From contig CAUAFG010000010.1 in the NCBI GenBank assembly GCA_958428235.1, positions 1 to 64,000 of the forward strand: a stretch of DNA of 64,000 nt, written 5' to 3'. Positions 8,733-17,290 of the stretch are shown piece after piece. Origin of the DNA: Faeciplasma sp900553675 (GTDB lineage: Bacteria > Bacillota > Clostridia > Oscillospirales > Ruminococcaceae). Numbering within the stretch: the first letter of the stretch is position 1; every line of letters begins with the position of its first letter. The notes beneath the pieces were generated by a model. That model was not told the DNA's origin, did no database searches, and was given only the letters and a program-made list of their open reading frames with translations. The position numbers and the translations under genes are program-made.

Positions 8733-9581
8733 TTATTTTGCAAAGAACGCAACCGCGATAGAGCCGGGACCGATATGCGTTCCGATAGTCGCGCATATTC
8801 TCATAACCGGAAGCTCGGCGGTGTGCCCCTCCCAGAAGTGTCTGGAATCGGCTACGTACTTATCCAGCACGGCTCTATCGCTGCCGGAATATGCAAGCGT
8901 GAACGGCATATCAAAATCAACCTCTCCGCACCTTGATATAAGCTCGGCTAAAAGGTTGTTGCCGTTTTTCGAGCCGCGCGCCTTGCCCACAAGCTTTACC
9001 TCGCCGTCGTCGATATCGACAACAGGCTTTATCGAAAGCATTGTTCCGGCAATCGCGGCGGCAGCCGATATTCTTCCGCCCTTTCGCAGATAGTCAAGGG
9101 TATTCAGAAGTCCCAGAAGACATATCTTAGAGCGTTTTTCCTCTAACATGGAGACTATTTCCTCAGCCGATCTTCCCTCGTCGACAAGACGCTGGGCGTA
9201 CTCGATGAGTATTGCTTCGCCAAGAGTTGCGTTGAGGCTGTCCACAACAAAGGCTTTTCCGCCAAAGCCCTCCGCCGCTATGCGGGCGCTCTGATATGTA
9301 CCCGAAAGCTTGGATGAAAGGGTTATGGCAATGGGGGTGTCTCCCGCGGAAATAACCTCGCCGAACGCTTTTTCGTAATCATAAGGCGTCAGTTGGGATG
9401 TAGACGGCAGAGTGTCCGACTCGATAAGCTTGTCAAAAAAGCTGTCGGGGTCGAGGTCTATGCCGTCAAGATACTGCTTGTCGCCGAACGTGACCGTAAG
9501 CGGCAGGAACAGCCAGCCTTTTTCCTTTGCCTTTGCGTATGGGATGTCTGATGCTGAATCGATAATCAATCTGATTGACAT
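8733..9581 (-). CDS. DegV family fatty-acid-binding protein
   Basis: A 282-residue DegV-family protein with the family motifs SIRLIIDSASDIPYAKA, DSLNATLGEAIL, LDYLRKGGRISAAAAIAG and the ending GTHIGPGSIAVAFF. It probably binds a fatty acid for incorporation by a fatty acid kinase; which one is unknown. AAGGAGAAGCAA precedes the ATG. It follows aroQ by 28 bases and so appears to be carried on the same transcript as a shikimate-pathway gene, with no obvious functional link. Confidence 0.9.
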   Translation of the reverse strand: MSIRLIIDSASDIPYAKAKEKGWLFLPLTVTFGDKQYLDGIDLDPDSFFDKLIESDTLPSTSQLTPYDYEKAFGEVISAGDTPIAITLSSKLSGTYQSARIAAEGFGGKAFVVDSLNATLGEAILIEYAQRLVDEGRSAEEIVSMLEEKRSKICLLGLLNTLDYLRKGGRISAAAAIAGTMLSIKPVVDIDDGEVKLVGKARGSKNGNNLLAELISRCGEVDFDMPFTLAYSGSDRAVLDKYVADSRHFWEGHTAELPVMRICATIGTHIGPGSIAVAFFAK

Positions 9582-9609
9582 TTGCTTCTCCTTTTGGTAT
9601 TGCTTAATG

Positions 9610-10044
9610 TCAACGACTGAGATAATCCTTTAAGTACTTTACTGCCTGAACGTAGCCTTCAAAGCCCAATCCCATGTAGGTCTTGATGCAGGCTTTTCCG
9701 GCATAGGATATCTGCCTGAAATCCTCCCTCGACTTAACGTCGGAGATATGAACCTCCACTGCTGGGATGGCAACAGCCTTTAAAGCGTCTAAAATGGCAA
9801 CGCTTGTGTGAGTGTATGCGGCGGGATTGATAACAATGCCGTCGAATACGCCGTATGCCGACTGGATTTTGTCGACTATGTCGCCCTCGTGGTTGGACTG
9901 GAAAAATTCCGGCTGTATGCCCTCCTCCTCGCAAGCTTTGGAGATAAGCGCAATAAGCGACTTGTAATCCTGCCTGCCGTAAATGTCAGGCTCTCTCAGA
10001 CCCAGCATGTTGATGTTGGGACCGTTGATTATCAGTATTTTCAT
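9610..10044 (-). CDS. aroQ: 3-Dehydroquinate dehydratase, type II
   Basis: A 144-residue type II dehydroquinase, which dehydrates 3-dehydroquinate to 3-dehydroshikimate in the shikimate pathway. Recognisable features are the N-terminal IINGPNINMLGLREPDIYG with the catalytic Tyr, the SNHEGDIVDKIQ segment, the INPAAYTHTSVA loop and the catalytic His in EVHISDVKSRE. The start at 10044 is set by AAAGAGG seven or so bases upstream; an upstream in-frame ATG at 10080 would add twelve residues foreign to the family. It has a consensus promoter, separate from the main aro operon. Confidence 0.95.
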   Translation of the reverse strand: MKILIINGPNINMLGLREPDIYGRQDYKSLIALISKACEEEGIQPEFFQSNHEGDIVDKIQSAYGVFDGIVINPAAYTHTSVAILDALKAVAIPAVEVHISDVKSREDFRQISYAGKACIKTYMGLGFEGYVQAVKYLKDYLSR

Positions 10045-10084
10045 TTGCAATACCTCTTTATTAGCCGCACTGAGCGGCAATTAT

Positions 10085-10113
10085 ATTATAGCATGAAGAT
10101 GTTGATTTGTCAA
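10085..10113 (-). promoter_or_regulatory. Consensus promoter of aroQ
   Basis: On the minus strand TTGACA (10108-10113), 17 bases, TATAAT (10085-10090). The -35 region lies inside a perfect GATGTTGA/TCAACATC dyad (10097-10116), a possible operator. It shows that aroQ-degV-HTH can be transcribed independently of the aro genes upstream. Confidence 0.8.
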
Positions 10114-10126
10114 CATCTCAATTACC

Positions 10127-10456
10127 AATCAAACTTTCAAAAGCAAAAAACTAAAAAGTTCGCCAGCCTTTCAAGGCTGCAGGGTCTTGGGGCAGCGCCC
10201 CAAGTCGCGACCCGCAGGTTGCGAAATCCCCTACGAAGTAAAACGCAGGAGAGGGAGTAGCATTAATTTCGGTCTGACGCCCGAAATAAATGCAAACAGT
10301 CCGGTGGACTGTTTTTCAGTGGGGAAACCACCGTAAGGGGTTTCCCTATGGACGTGCAGAGCGCGTCCATGACTGCACAAAGTAATAGCTAAAGCCAAAC
10401 TCAAATATTACATCAAACATGATAGTCCACTTTTTAAACCGCCAACAAAGTTGATT
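10127..10456. repeat. Structured intergenic element between aroE-aroK and aroQ
   Basis: This gene-free stretch of about 330 bp is bounded by AATCAAACTTT and AAAGTTGATT. It contains six successive hairpins: TTGGGGC/GCCCCAA, a GCGACCC-type stem, ATTTCGG/CCGAAAT (about 10267-10288), AACAGTCC/GGACTGTT followed by TTT, GGGAAACC/GGTTTCCC, and ATGGACG/CGTCCAT. It shares a 20-base segment with one mismatch (10180-10199) and GCGAAATCCCCT with the element at 46649. No protein coding sequence is evident. It probably both terminates the main aro transcript and behaves as a mobile or recombining repeat. Confidence 0.6.
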
Positions 10457-10469
10457 TATCAGTTTCCCC

Positions 10470-11714
10470 TCAATACTCCGTCAAAAGCTTCTCAACAATC
10501 TCATCCACCGTGTCACCGATAGCTCCATCATTGCTGACCTCAAAATCTGCAAAACGGCGATACATCGGCTCACGCTTTTTTGCAAGCTCTGCCATATCCG
10601 AGCTCTGCGAAATCGGTCTGCCGTCGGTCGGAAGAGCGGCGATATCCCTTTTAATCCTGACTATAACGCCGTTCTGGTGCAAAAGCGGATAGTTTTCGGG
10701 AACGGTTACGCATCCCCCGCCGGTAGATATTATCTTTCCCGACTGCTTTCCGGCTTCCGCGAGCACTTTAGTCTCGATGGCGCGGAAGCTTTTTTCGCCG
10801 CCGGAAGCAAAAATCTCAGGAATGGTCATTCCTGCAAGACGCTCGATTTCAGCGTCGGCTTCAATCACCTCACGCCCAAGCCGCCTTGAAAGAACGCTGC
10901 ACACCGCAGATTTGCCGCTTCCCGGCATACCTATTAAAACTATATTTCTGAGTTCTCGCGATAGACGGCATTCGATATAGTCAATAAGCTCGTCATCAAG
11001 GCTGATGTCTCTGAAAAGCTCGCTCGACTTTTTTGCCTGAGCCACCAGCATATGCAGCCCGCTTTTGTGCGGGATTCCTTTTTCCTCCGCCTGAAGAATA
11101 ATTTTAGTGCGCAGAGGGTTGTAAACAATGTCTAAAACGCCCTTGCAGCTTGGAAAATCGTCGAGATCAACTGCCGCTTTGCCATTATTGGGATACATCC
11201 CCACCGGCGTTGTGTTGACTATTATTTCAGCGTCGGCATGCTTGGAAATATTGGAATAGTTGTTCTCTCCGCTTCGGCTGATAACGGTAACCTCCGCGCC
11301 CATTGCTTCAAGAACCGCGCAGATAGTAACACTTGCCCCGCCGCTTCCCAAAACTATGGCTTTCTTTCCGCTAACGTCTATTCCGGAGCGCTCAACCATG
11401 CTCATAAAGCCGTAATAGTCGGTGTTGTAGCCGTAAATCTTGCCGTTTCTGCGAACGAGCGTGTTGGCACTTCCCAACTTGCAGGCAGTGTCCGAAAGCT
11501 CGTCGCAAAGCGATGCCGCAACCATTTTATAGGGGATGGTGACGTTTATTCCGTCCCACCTGCCGTTTTTTATGAAGTCTTCAACCTCATCCGGCGATTT
11601 TTCGTAGAGCTTGTATTCATAATCGCCCAAAAGAGCGTGTATCTGGGGCGAATAGCTGTGACCCAGATGCTCGCCCAAAAGCCCCGAGCGCAGGCGTGGT
11701 TCACGAGTCCTCAT
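10470..11714 (-). CDS. aroE-aroK: Shikimate dehydrogenase / shikimate kinase fusion
   Basis: A 414-residue bifunctional enzyme for two consecutive shikimate steps. Residues 1-250 are shikimate dehydrogenase: the shikimate-binding SYSPQIH near residue 20, NVTIPYK with catalytic Lys63, YNTD with Asp99, and the NADP-binding GSGGAS near 123-128. Residues 257-414 are shikimate kinase: Walker A GMPGSGKS at 262-269, a shikimate-binding Asp287 region, SGGEKSFR and STGGGC. The two domains are in frame with no stop, so this is a true fusion, not an error. It overlaps pheA by four bases. Confidence 0.95.
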   Translation of the reverse strand: MRTREPRLRSGLLGEHLGHSYSPQIHALLGDYEYKLYEKSPDEVEDFIKNGRWDGINVTIPYKMVAASLCDELSDTACKLGSANTLVRRNGKIYGYNTDYYGFMSMVERSGIDVSGKKAIVLGSGGASVTICAVLEAMGAEVTVISRSGENNYSNISKHADAEIIVNTTPVGMYPNNGKAAVDLDDFPSCKGVLDIVYNPLRTKIILQAEEKGIPHKSGLHMLVAQAKKSSELFRDISLDDELIDYIECRLSRELRNIVLIGMPGSGKSAVCSVLSRRLGREVIEADAEIERLAGMTIPEIFASGGEKSFRAIETKVLAEAGKQSGKIISTGGGCVTVPENYPLLHQNGVIVRIKRDIAALPTDGRPISQSSDMAELAKKREPMYRRFADFEVSNDGAIGDTVDEIVEKLLTEY

Positions 11715-12853
11715 ATGATTTCACTGTAGCTGCCGAGGTAGTTGTATTCCTCGCAGATGTCGTCAAGCTCGCTCATGAGCTGTAAAAACTCGGGAGAATA
11801 AACCGGCGCGTCGAGGTCGAAATAGAACATAAACTCAAATTCGCGCTCGGGTATCGGGCGGCTTTCAAGCTTTGAAAGGTTGATTCCCAGCGCGTACAGT
11901 CTCGAAAGAAGCTTGTAAAGCGAGCCGGGCTTATCCTCCAATACCGCTAAAAGGCTGGTGCGGTCTGCACCCGGGTATATCTCCAGATTCTTTGAGATGC
12001 AGATAAAGCGGGTGTAGTTGTTGTCCTTGTCCTGAACGCTTGGCTTCAGGCACTTAAGACCGTAAAGCTTCATGCACTCGCGGGAGGAGAGCGTTGCAAT
12101 GTCGTTTCTGTCCGACTCGGCAACCATTCTTGCCGCAACCGCGGTATTCTCGCAGGGGATAATCTTGACTCCCTTAAGAGAGGAAAGGAACTCCGAACAC
12201 TGGGTTATCGCCTGCTGGTGGGAATATATCTCCTTGATATCGGACAGCTCTGTTCCCGGCTTTACAAGCAGGTTGTGGTCAACCTTAAGGCGGATGCTTC
12301 TTACGATGCTGAACTTATACTTTGTCATCAGGTCGTAGACGGAATTAACCGAGCCTGCGGTGCTGTTTTCAAGCGGCACAACGCCGTATTTGCAAAAGCC
12401 CTTGTCGACCGCCGAGAACACGGCGTCGAAGTTGGAGAAGTACATTATATTTGCGCTCTTGAAAAGCTTGTCGCAGGCGATCTGGGCATACGCGCCCTCA
12501 ACGCCCTGACAGGCAACCGAGGTTCTTTCGGGGAACAGCTTGGGGGTCTCGTTTATTGCCCGGGAAATGGAATCCGCAAGTTCGCTTCCAGCGCCGATAA
12601 GCTTGTTCTGATAGCTTCTGCTCAGCTCGAAAATCATCGAATAAAGCAAAGAGGTGTACTCCGAAAGCTCCTCAGGAACTTCGGTAACTACCTGCTTAAG
12701 CTTTTCGCGCTCGCGGCGGACGTCCAGAACCGGAAGTGAATTTTCCTTTTTGAACTCGGCAATTTTTGCCGACACTCCCATCCTCTGAGCAAAAAGTTCA
12801 ACAAGCTTATCGTCGATTTCGTCTATCATTTTTCTGTAATCGTCTCTGTTCAT
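11711..12853 (-). CDS. pheA: Chorismate mutase / prephenate dehydratase (P-protein)
   Basis: A 380-residue bifunctional enzyme that turns chorismate into prephenate and then phenylpyruvate for phenylalanine synthesis. Residues 1-85 are an AroQ-class chorismate mutase helix bundle (DEIDDKLVELFAQRM), about 105-285 are prephenate dehydratase (GVEGAYAQIA, PLENSTAGSVNSVYD, NNYTRF), and about 290-375 form an ACT domain with KPGSLYKLLS and LESRP, where phenylalanine normally binds for feedback inhibition. The order and length match bacterial P-proteins. Confidence 0.95.
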   Translation of the reverse strand: MNRDDYRKMIDEIDDKLVELFAQRMGVSAKIAEFKKENSLPVLDVRREREKLKQVVTEVPEELSEYTSLLYSMIFELSRSYQNKLIGAGSELADSISRAINETPKLFPERTSVACQGVEGAYAQIACDKLFKSANIMYFSNFDAVFSAVDKGFCKYGVVPLENSTAGSVNSVYDLMTKYKFSIVRSIRLKVDHNLLVKPGTELSDIKEIYSHQQAITQCSEFLSSLKGVKIIPCENTAVAARMVAESDRNDIATLSSRECMKLYGLKCLKPSVQDKDNNYTRFICISKNLEIYPGADRTSLLAVLEDKPGSLYKLLSRLYALGINLSKLESRPIPEREFEFMFYFDLDAPVYSPEFLQLMSELDDICEEYNYLGSYSEII

Positions 12854-12910
12854 TATAATCTTTCCTTTCGTACTGTCAAGCCTGATTCTATATATCTGCG
12901 GAAAATCCCG

Positions 12911-13978
12911 CTAAATTTCTCTTTTGCGCGACAAAAGCGTGTCGTAAACCGCGATTGCAGCCGCCGCTTCTATGCATGGCACCGCTCTTGGGACTATGCA
13001 GGGGTCGTGCCTTCCGTTTATAATAAGCTCCTCAGGCTGCAAGCTGCCTAAATTAACGCTCTGCTGAGGCTTTGCGATAGACGGTGTTGGCTTGATTGCC
13101 GCCCTGAAGATAAGCGGCATACCGTTGGTTATTCCGCCTAAAATTCCGCCGCAGTTGTTGGTTAAGGTGACAATTTTGCCGCCCGATACCGCGTATTCGT
13201 CGTTGTTCTCGCTTCCATAAAGCCTTGAAGCTTCAAAGCCCGCGCCGAACTCAATTCCCTTTACCGCAGGAATCCCGAACACTATTTTTGCGATTCTGTT
13301 CTCCATACCGTCAAACATTGGGTCGCCAAGTCCTACGGGAAGCCCCAGAATCTTGCACTCGATGATACCGCCGACCGAATCGCCGTTTTGCTTTGCCGAA
13401 GCAATGCACTCCTGCATTTTCCTGCCCTGCTCGTTGCTGACCGTCGGGAACTCCTTGTCGGATGTGGACACGTTAAGCTCGCCGCAGTCCTCAATGTCCT
13501 TTATAGAGGCAATGCGTGAGATTACCGTTATCCCCTGCTTTTCAAGCTGCTGGATTGCTATAGCACCGGCTATGCACAAAGGAGCCGTCAGCCTTCCCGA
13601 AAAGTGACCGCCGCCTGCGTAATCCTGATTTCCGCCGTACTTAATCTCGGCGGTATAGTCGGCATGACCCGGTCTTGGCAGAACCTTAAGGTTTGAATAG
13701 TCCTTCGAGCGGGTGTCGGTGTTTCTTATTATCGCGGTTATGGGTGTGCCGCATGTTATGCCGTCTTTCACTCCGCACAGAAATTCGGGGATGTCCCCCT
13801 CCTTGCGGGCGGTTGAATAGGCGTTTCTGCCCGGGGCTCTTCGCTCCATAAAATTACAGAGCCGCTCGAAGTCGATATCGCAGCCGGCAGGTACGCCTTC
13901 AAGCGTCATGCCGATAGCCGCCGAATGGGACTGACCGAATATGGTCAGCTTTATATTTTCACCGTAGGTTGAGCTCAT
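12911..13978 (-). CDS. aroC: Chorismate synthase
   Basis: A 355-residue FMN-dependent chorismate synthase, which removes phosphate from 5-enolpyruvylshikimate-3-phosphate. Conserved stretches include the start GENIKLTIFGQSHSAAIG, RRAPGRNAYSTARKEGD, the RPGHADYTAEIKYG loop, the GGHFSGRLTAP segment and the C-terminal GRHDPCIVPRAVP. ATAGGAGGACATC precedes the ATG. A palindromic repeat element lies between it and aroA upstream. Confidence 0.97.
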   Translation of the reverse strand: MSSTYGENIKLTIFGQSHSAAIGMTLEGVPAGCDIDFERLCNFMERRAPGRNAYSTARKEGDIPEFLCGVKDGITCGTPITAIIRNTDTRSKDYSNLKVLPRPGHADYTAEIKYGGNQDYAGGGHFSGRLTAPLCIAGAIAIQQLEKQGITVISRIASIKDIEDCGELNVSTSDKEFPTVSNEQGRKMQECIASAKQNGDSVGGIIECKILGLPVGLGDPMFDGMENRIAKIVFGIPAVKGIEFGAGFEASRLYGSENNDEYAVSGGKIVTLTNNCGGILGGITNGMPLIFRAAIKPTPSIAKPQQSVNLGSLQPEELIINGRHDPCIVPRAVPCIEAAAAIAVYDTLLSRKREI

Positions 13979-13989
13979 GATGTCCTCCT

Positions 13990-14092
13990 ATACTTATTTC
14001 TCGTTAAAAAGTGTCTGCAAAATCGCTGCAAAATCTATAATATAGTGATTTTGTGGTGATTTTACAGTAATACTTTTACAAGAAATTAGTAT
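13990..14092. repeat. Palindromic repeat, ATACTTATTT family, copy 1
   Basis: The left end ATACTTATTTCTCGTTAAAA is inverted at the right end as AAGAAATTAGTAT, and an inner stem pairs AAAATCGCTGCAAAATC with GATTTTGTGGTGATTTT. The whole 103 bp can fold as one long hairpin. It fills the gap between aroC and aroA within the operon. A related 138-bp copy lies at 44127-44264. Confidence 0.75.
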
Positions 14093-14097
14093 TACGA

Positions 14098-15348
14098 TTA
14101 GTTATTGTCCTTGAATATATCTTCGTCCCAGAATCTGGGGTAAGATTTTGCGACACATTCCGCGCCGTCTATTACAACATCTTCCGTACAGATTGAAGCC
14201 GCCAACGCTGCCGACATTGCAATTCTGTGGTCGTTGCAGGAATCCACTTTGCCGCCCTTCAAGCCGCCTGTGCCATGTATCACAATTTCCTCCGGAAGCT
14301 CGCAGGCGTCACCGCCGAGAGAGTTTATAAGCGCGCAGGTGGTGGCGATTCTGTCCGACTCCTTTAATCTTAGCCGTCCCGCGTTTACAATATGCGTCTC
14401 GCCCTGCGCCGCAGCCGCCACAACGCATAGCGGCGGAATGATATCCGGTATCTGCGAAGCGTCGATGGTTATACCTGTAAGGCTTCCCTTTGAGACGGTT
14501 ATTCCCCGCTCACATGGGGTGATATTCGCGCCGAACTGCGATAAAAGCTTTAATATCTGCTTGTCCCCTTGATTCGAGCTTGGATTCAGCCCCGAAACGG
14601 TTATGCCCTTTTCGCTGAACGCTCCCATGCAGAGGAAAAATGAAGCACTTGAATAGTCCCCCTCGACTATGCATCTTCCGGGAAGATTGGGCTTCTGCAA
14701 GCCGGGGATATGGTAGCTCCAGCCGGTTTTATCGTATCTCAGACCGGCAATTTTCATAGCGTCCTCGGTCATTTTGATATAGTTTTCCGACTGAACCTCG
14801 CCGGTAACGGTAAGGGTCGAATCCTCCCCGACAATCGGCAGTGCCATTAAAAGACCGGATATATACTGCGACGAAACGTTGCCGGCAAGCCTGTATTCCC
14901 CGCCGGAAAGCCTGCCGGTGCAGGTAATGGTTTCATCTGTTTTTTCTATTTTCATTCCGTGGCGGATAAGCTCGCCGTCGAGCGGTGCTAACGGACGGTT
15001 TATAAGCCTTCCCTTTGGGAAAAACTCCGCGTTCGCGCCCAGAGCGCCCACCAGCGGAAGCAAAAATCTTAAGGTGGAGCCGCTTTCTCCACATTCCAGC
15101 CGGCAGACGCCCTTTGGAATCTTCCTTAACGGGAACACCGAAATCACTTTGCCGTGGATATTAATCCTTGCGCCCAAGGCGTTAAGGCAGCTTACGGTCG
15201 CCTCGATATCTTTCGAGATGCCGTCGCAGATGATATTGGTTTCGTCCTCTGCCAGCGCAGCGATTATCAACGCTCGATGTGCCTGCGATTTCGAGGACGG
15301 CACCTTTACTATGCCGCTTCTTTGACCGGATTTGATGGTTTTAATCAT
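14098..15348 (-). CDS. aroA: 5-Enolpyruvylshikimate-3-phosphate synthase
   Basis: A 416-residue EPSP synthase, joining phosphoenolpyruvate to shikimate 3-phosphate. The N-terminal PSSKSQAHRALIIAAL holds the substrate-binding Lys, Ser and Arg; GESGSTLRFLLPLVGALG replaces the usual LxNAGT motif with ESGST, a pattern typical of class II or clostridial enzymes; RLRLKESDRIATTC and DHRIAMSAALA are near the C-terminus. It follows aroB by 22 bases in the operon. Confidence 0.95.
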   Translation of the reverse strand: MIKTIKSGQRSGIVKVPSSKSQAHRALIIAALAEDETNIICDGISKDIEATVSCLNALGARINIHGKVISVFPLRKIPKGVCRLECGESGSTLRFLLPLVGALGANAEFFPKGRLINRPLAPLDGELIRHGMKIEKTDETITCTGRLSGGEYRLAGNVSSQYISGLLMALPIVGEDSTLTVTGEVQSENYIKMTEDAMKIAGLRYDKTGWSYHIPGLQKPNLPGRCIVEGDYSSASFFLCMGAFSEKGITVSGLNPSSNQGDKQILKLLSQFGANITPCERGITVSKGSLTGITIDASQIPDIIPPLCVVAAAAQGETHIVNAGRLRLKESDRIATTCALINSLGGDACELPEEIVIHGTGGLKGGKVDSCNDHRIAMSAALAASICTEDVVIDGAECVAKSYPRFWDEDIFKDNN

Positions 15349-15370
15349 TTTGCAATTCCTTTCGCGCGGC

Positions 15371-16423
15371 TCAGATTCCCGCTTTTATCCATTCGTACAG
15401 CTCAGCTTTCGGGATTTTTTTAAGCTCCGCGTGACCTATTGCTGTGGGTACAACTATCGTTATGCTGTCGTCGTCCGCCTTTTTGTCGGCTAAAGCCGCG
15501 CTGTAAAGCTGTTCGGCGGAAAACTCGGTTTCAGTTGGCAGACCGTACTGCTTTATCAGCGAGAGTATCTCTCCCAAATCATTATCGGAAAGATATCCCA
15601 TTTTATTCGCCGCGCGGGATATCACCGCCATTCCTATTGCAACGCCCTGACCGTGCAGAACCTCAAAGCCCGAGCAGGCTTCTATAGCGTGACCGACGGT
15701 GTGACCTAGATTGAGTATCATGCGCGCACCGGTGTCCCGCTCGTCGCAGGCTACAACATCCCGCTTCATTTCAACGCTTTTGGTTATGACATATTCAAGC
15801 TGAGCTTCGACATCCCGCTCACTGAGTCTTTCAAAGAACTCACCGCTTCCGAAGACGGCGTACTTTATCACCTCACCGCAGCCGCATAAAAACTGCTCCT
15901 GCGGAAGGGTTTTGAGCGTGTCGGGGTCGAATATCACCATAGACGGCTGGTAAAACGCTCCCACCTGATTTTTGCCGTGTTCTAAATTGACGGCTGTCTT
16001 TCCCCCGACCGAGGAATCCACCATCGCAAGCAGGGTTGTTGGGATCTGGATAAATCTTATTCCACGCTGATAGGTCGCCGCGGCAAAGCCGGTAAGGTCG
16101 CCGACAACTCCCCCGCCGAGAGCGGCAAGGCTGTCGCTTCGGGTGAAGCGGTTTTCAAGCAAAAATTCCAGAAGCTCGGTGTATACCTTTATTGATTTTG
16201 ATTTCTCACCGTGCGGGAAAACAAAGCTCAGCACGCGGAATCCCGCGGCTTCAAAGCTTTTCATCACTCTTTCACCGTAGATGGGAAATACGTTATCGTC
16301 CGAAACTATGCATATGGTTTTTCCTTTGAGTACCGCCCCCGCAAGCTCTCCGGCACGGTCAATTATGCCATGCTCAATAAGAACGTCGTATTCAAGCGAG
16401 GCGGTTATGTGAACGGTTGTCAT
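15371..16423 (-). CDS. aroB: 3-Dehydroquinate synthase
   Basis: A 350-residue NAD-dependent, zinc-type cyclase that makes 3-dehydroquinate from DAHP. Family motifs are GEKSKS, LAALGGGVVGDLTGFAAATYQRG split over two segments, TTLLAMVDSSVGGKTAVN, the metal-binding Glu and His in CGEVIKYA and NLGHTVGHAIE, and HGQGVAIGM. Size is normal for the family. It overlaps tyrA by four bases. Confidence 0.97.
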   Translation of the reverse strand: MTTVHITASLEYDVLIEHGIIDRAGELAGAVLKGKTICIVSDDNVFPIYGERVMKSFEAAGFRVLSFVFPHGEKSKSIKVYTELLEFLLENRFTRSDSLAALGGGVVGDLTGFAAATYQRGIRFIQIPTTLLAMVDSSVGGKTAVNLEHGKNQVGAFYQPSMVIFDPDTLKTLPQEQFLCGCGEVIKYAVFGSGEFFERLSERDVEAQLEYVITKSVEMKRDVVACDERDTGARMILNLGHTVGHAIEACSGFEVLHGQGVAIGMAVISRAANKMGYLSDNDLGEILSLIKQYGLPTETEFSAEQLYSAALADKKADDDSITIVVPTAIGHAELKKIPKAELYEWIKAGI

Positions 16424-17253
16424 CTGCCGTCTACCTCCTCTTTAATACGCTTACCGTCGGCAAGGAGCTTTATGAGAGCTTCGCTGTCGCTGTTATGAAT
16501 CGCCTGCTTGTACTCCGAAAGGCTGCTGATTATCAGGTCAAGTTCCTTTTCAAGGTTGTCCTTGTTGTCTATAAACAGCTCAGCCCACATTTCGGGATTC
16601 AGCCACGCCACCCTTGTCATATCCTTGTAGCTTCCGGCGGAAAATCCCTTATGAGCCATAGCTGTCGGGCTTTTTATATATGCATTGGAGACTACATGGG
16701 CAAGCTGGGAGGTGAATGCTATCATCTCGTCGTGCTTTTCGGCTGTGGTAACGGTTATTCTGCCTATGCCGGTGGGCTTTAAAAGCTCCTTTATGCGGCT
16801 CAAAAGCTTAATATCGTCAAAATCCGGAGGGACTATTACCATCGGCGCATTTACAAACATATTCGCGCGGGCATATTTCAGTCCGGAATACTGAGTTCCT
16901 GCCATGGGATGCCCGCCAACGAAGGTGAATCCGTACTTTTTGGCAATCCTGAACCCCTCACGGCAGATGATTCTTTTTGTGCCGCAGCAATCTATAACTA
17001 TCGGCTTTTTGCCGAAGTGCGGACCCATTTTCTCCATCCACTCGATTGAAGCTTCGGGGTAGAGGCTTACAAGCACGATATCGCATTCGCCGAGATTCTC
17101 AGCCGTAAGCTCTGCGCTGATTATCTCGCTGATTTTTGCAAACTCGGTTACAGACTTTGTTCTGTTCCATGCATAAACTGTGTGACCTGCCTCTTTATAG
17201 GCTTTGGCAAACGACCCGCCGATAAGTCCTAAACCGACGATTCCTACTGTCAT
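16420..17253 (-). CDS. tyrA: Prephenate dehydrogenase
   Basis: A 277-residue NAD(P)-dependent enzyme for the tyrosine branch, converting prephenate to 4-hydroxyphenylpyruvate. The Rossmann motif GLGLIGGSFAKAYKEAGH is at the N-terminus, and the catalytic His lies in FVGGHPMAG. The later VSNAYIKSP and KGFSAGSYKDMTRVA stretches are characteristic. There is no C-terminal ACT domain, unlike some Gram-positive homologues, so direct feedback through this enzyme may be limited. It lies 37 bases after aroF. Confidence 0.95.
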   Translation of the reverse strand: MTVGIVGLGLIGGSFAKAYKEAGHTVYAWNRTKSVTEFAKISEIISAELTAENLGECDIVLVSLYPEASIEWMEKMGPHFGKKPIVIDCCGTKRIICREGFRIAKKYGFTFVGGHPMAGTQYSGLKYARANMFVNAPMVIVPPDFDDIKLLSRIKELLKPTGIGRITVTTAEKHDEMIAFTSQLAHVVSNAYIKSPTAMAHKGFSAGSYKDMTRVAWLNPEMWAELFIDNKDNLEKELDLIISSLSEYKQAIHNSDSEALIKLLADGKRIKEEVDGR

Positions 17254-17290
17254 ATCAATTCATTCCTTTTATAATAAGGTAAAATACAAA

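Noticed and set aside
10127..10456. Riboswitch or T-box in the aroE-aroK/aroQ gap
   Set aside because: No T-box motif or known aptamer pattern is visible, and it lies downstream of aroE-aroK as well as upstream of the aroQ promoter, so it would not be in the aroQ leader.
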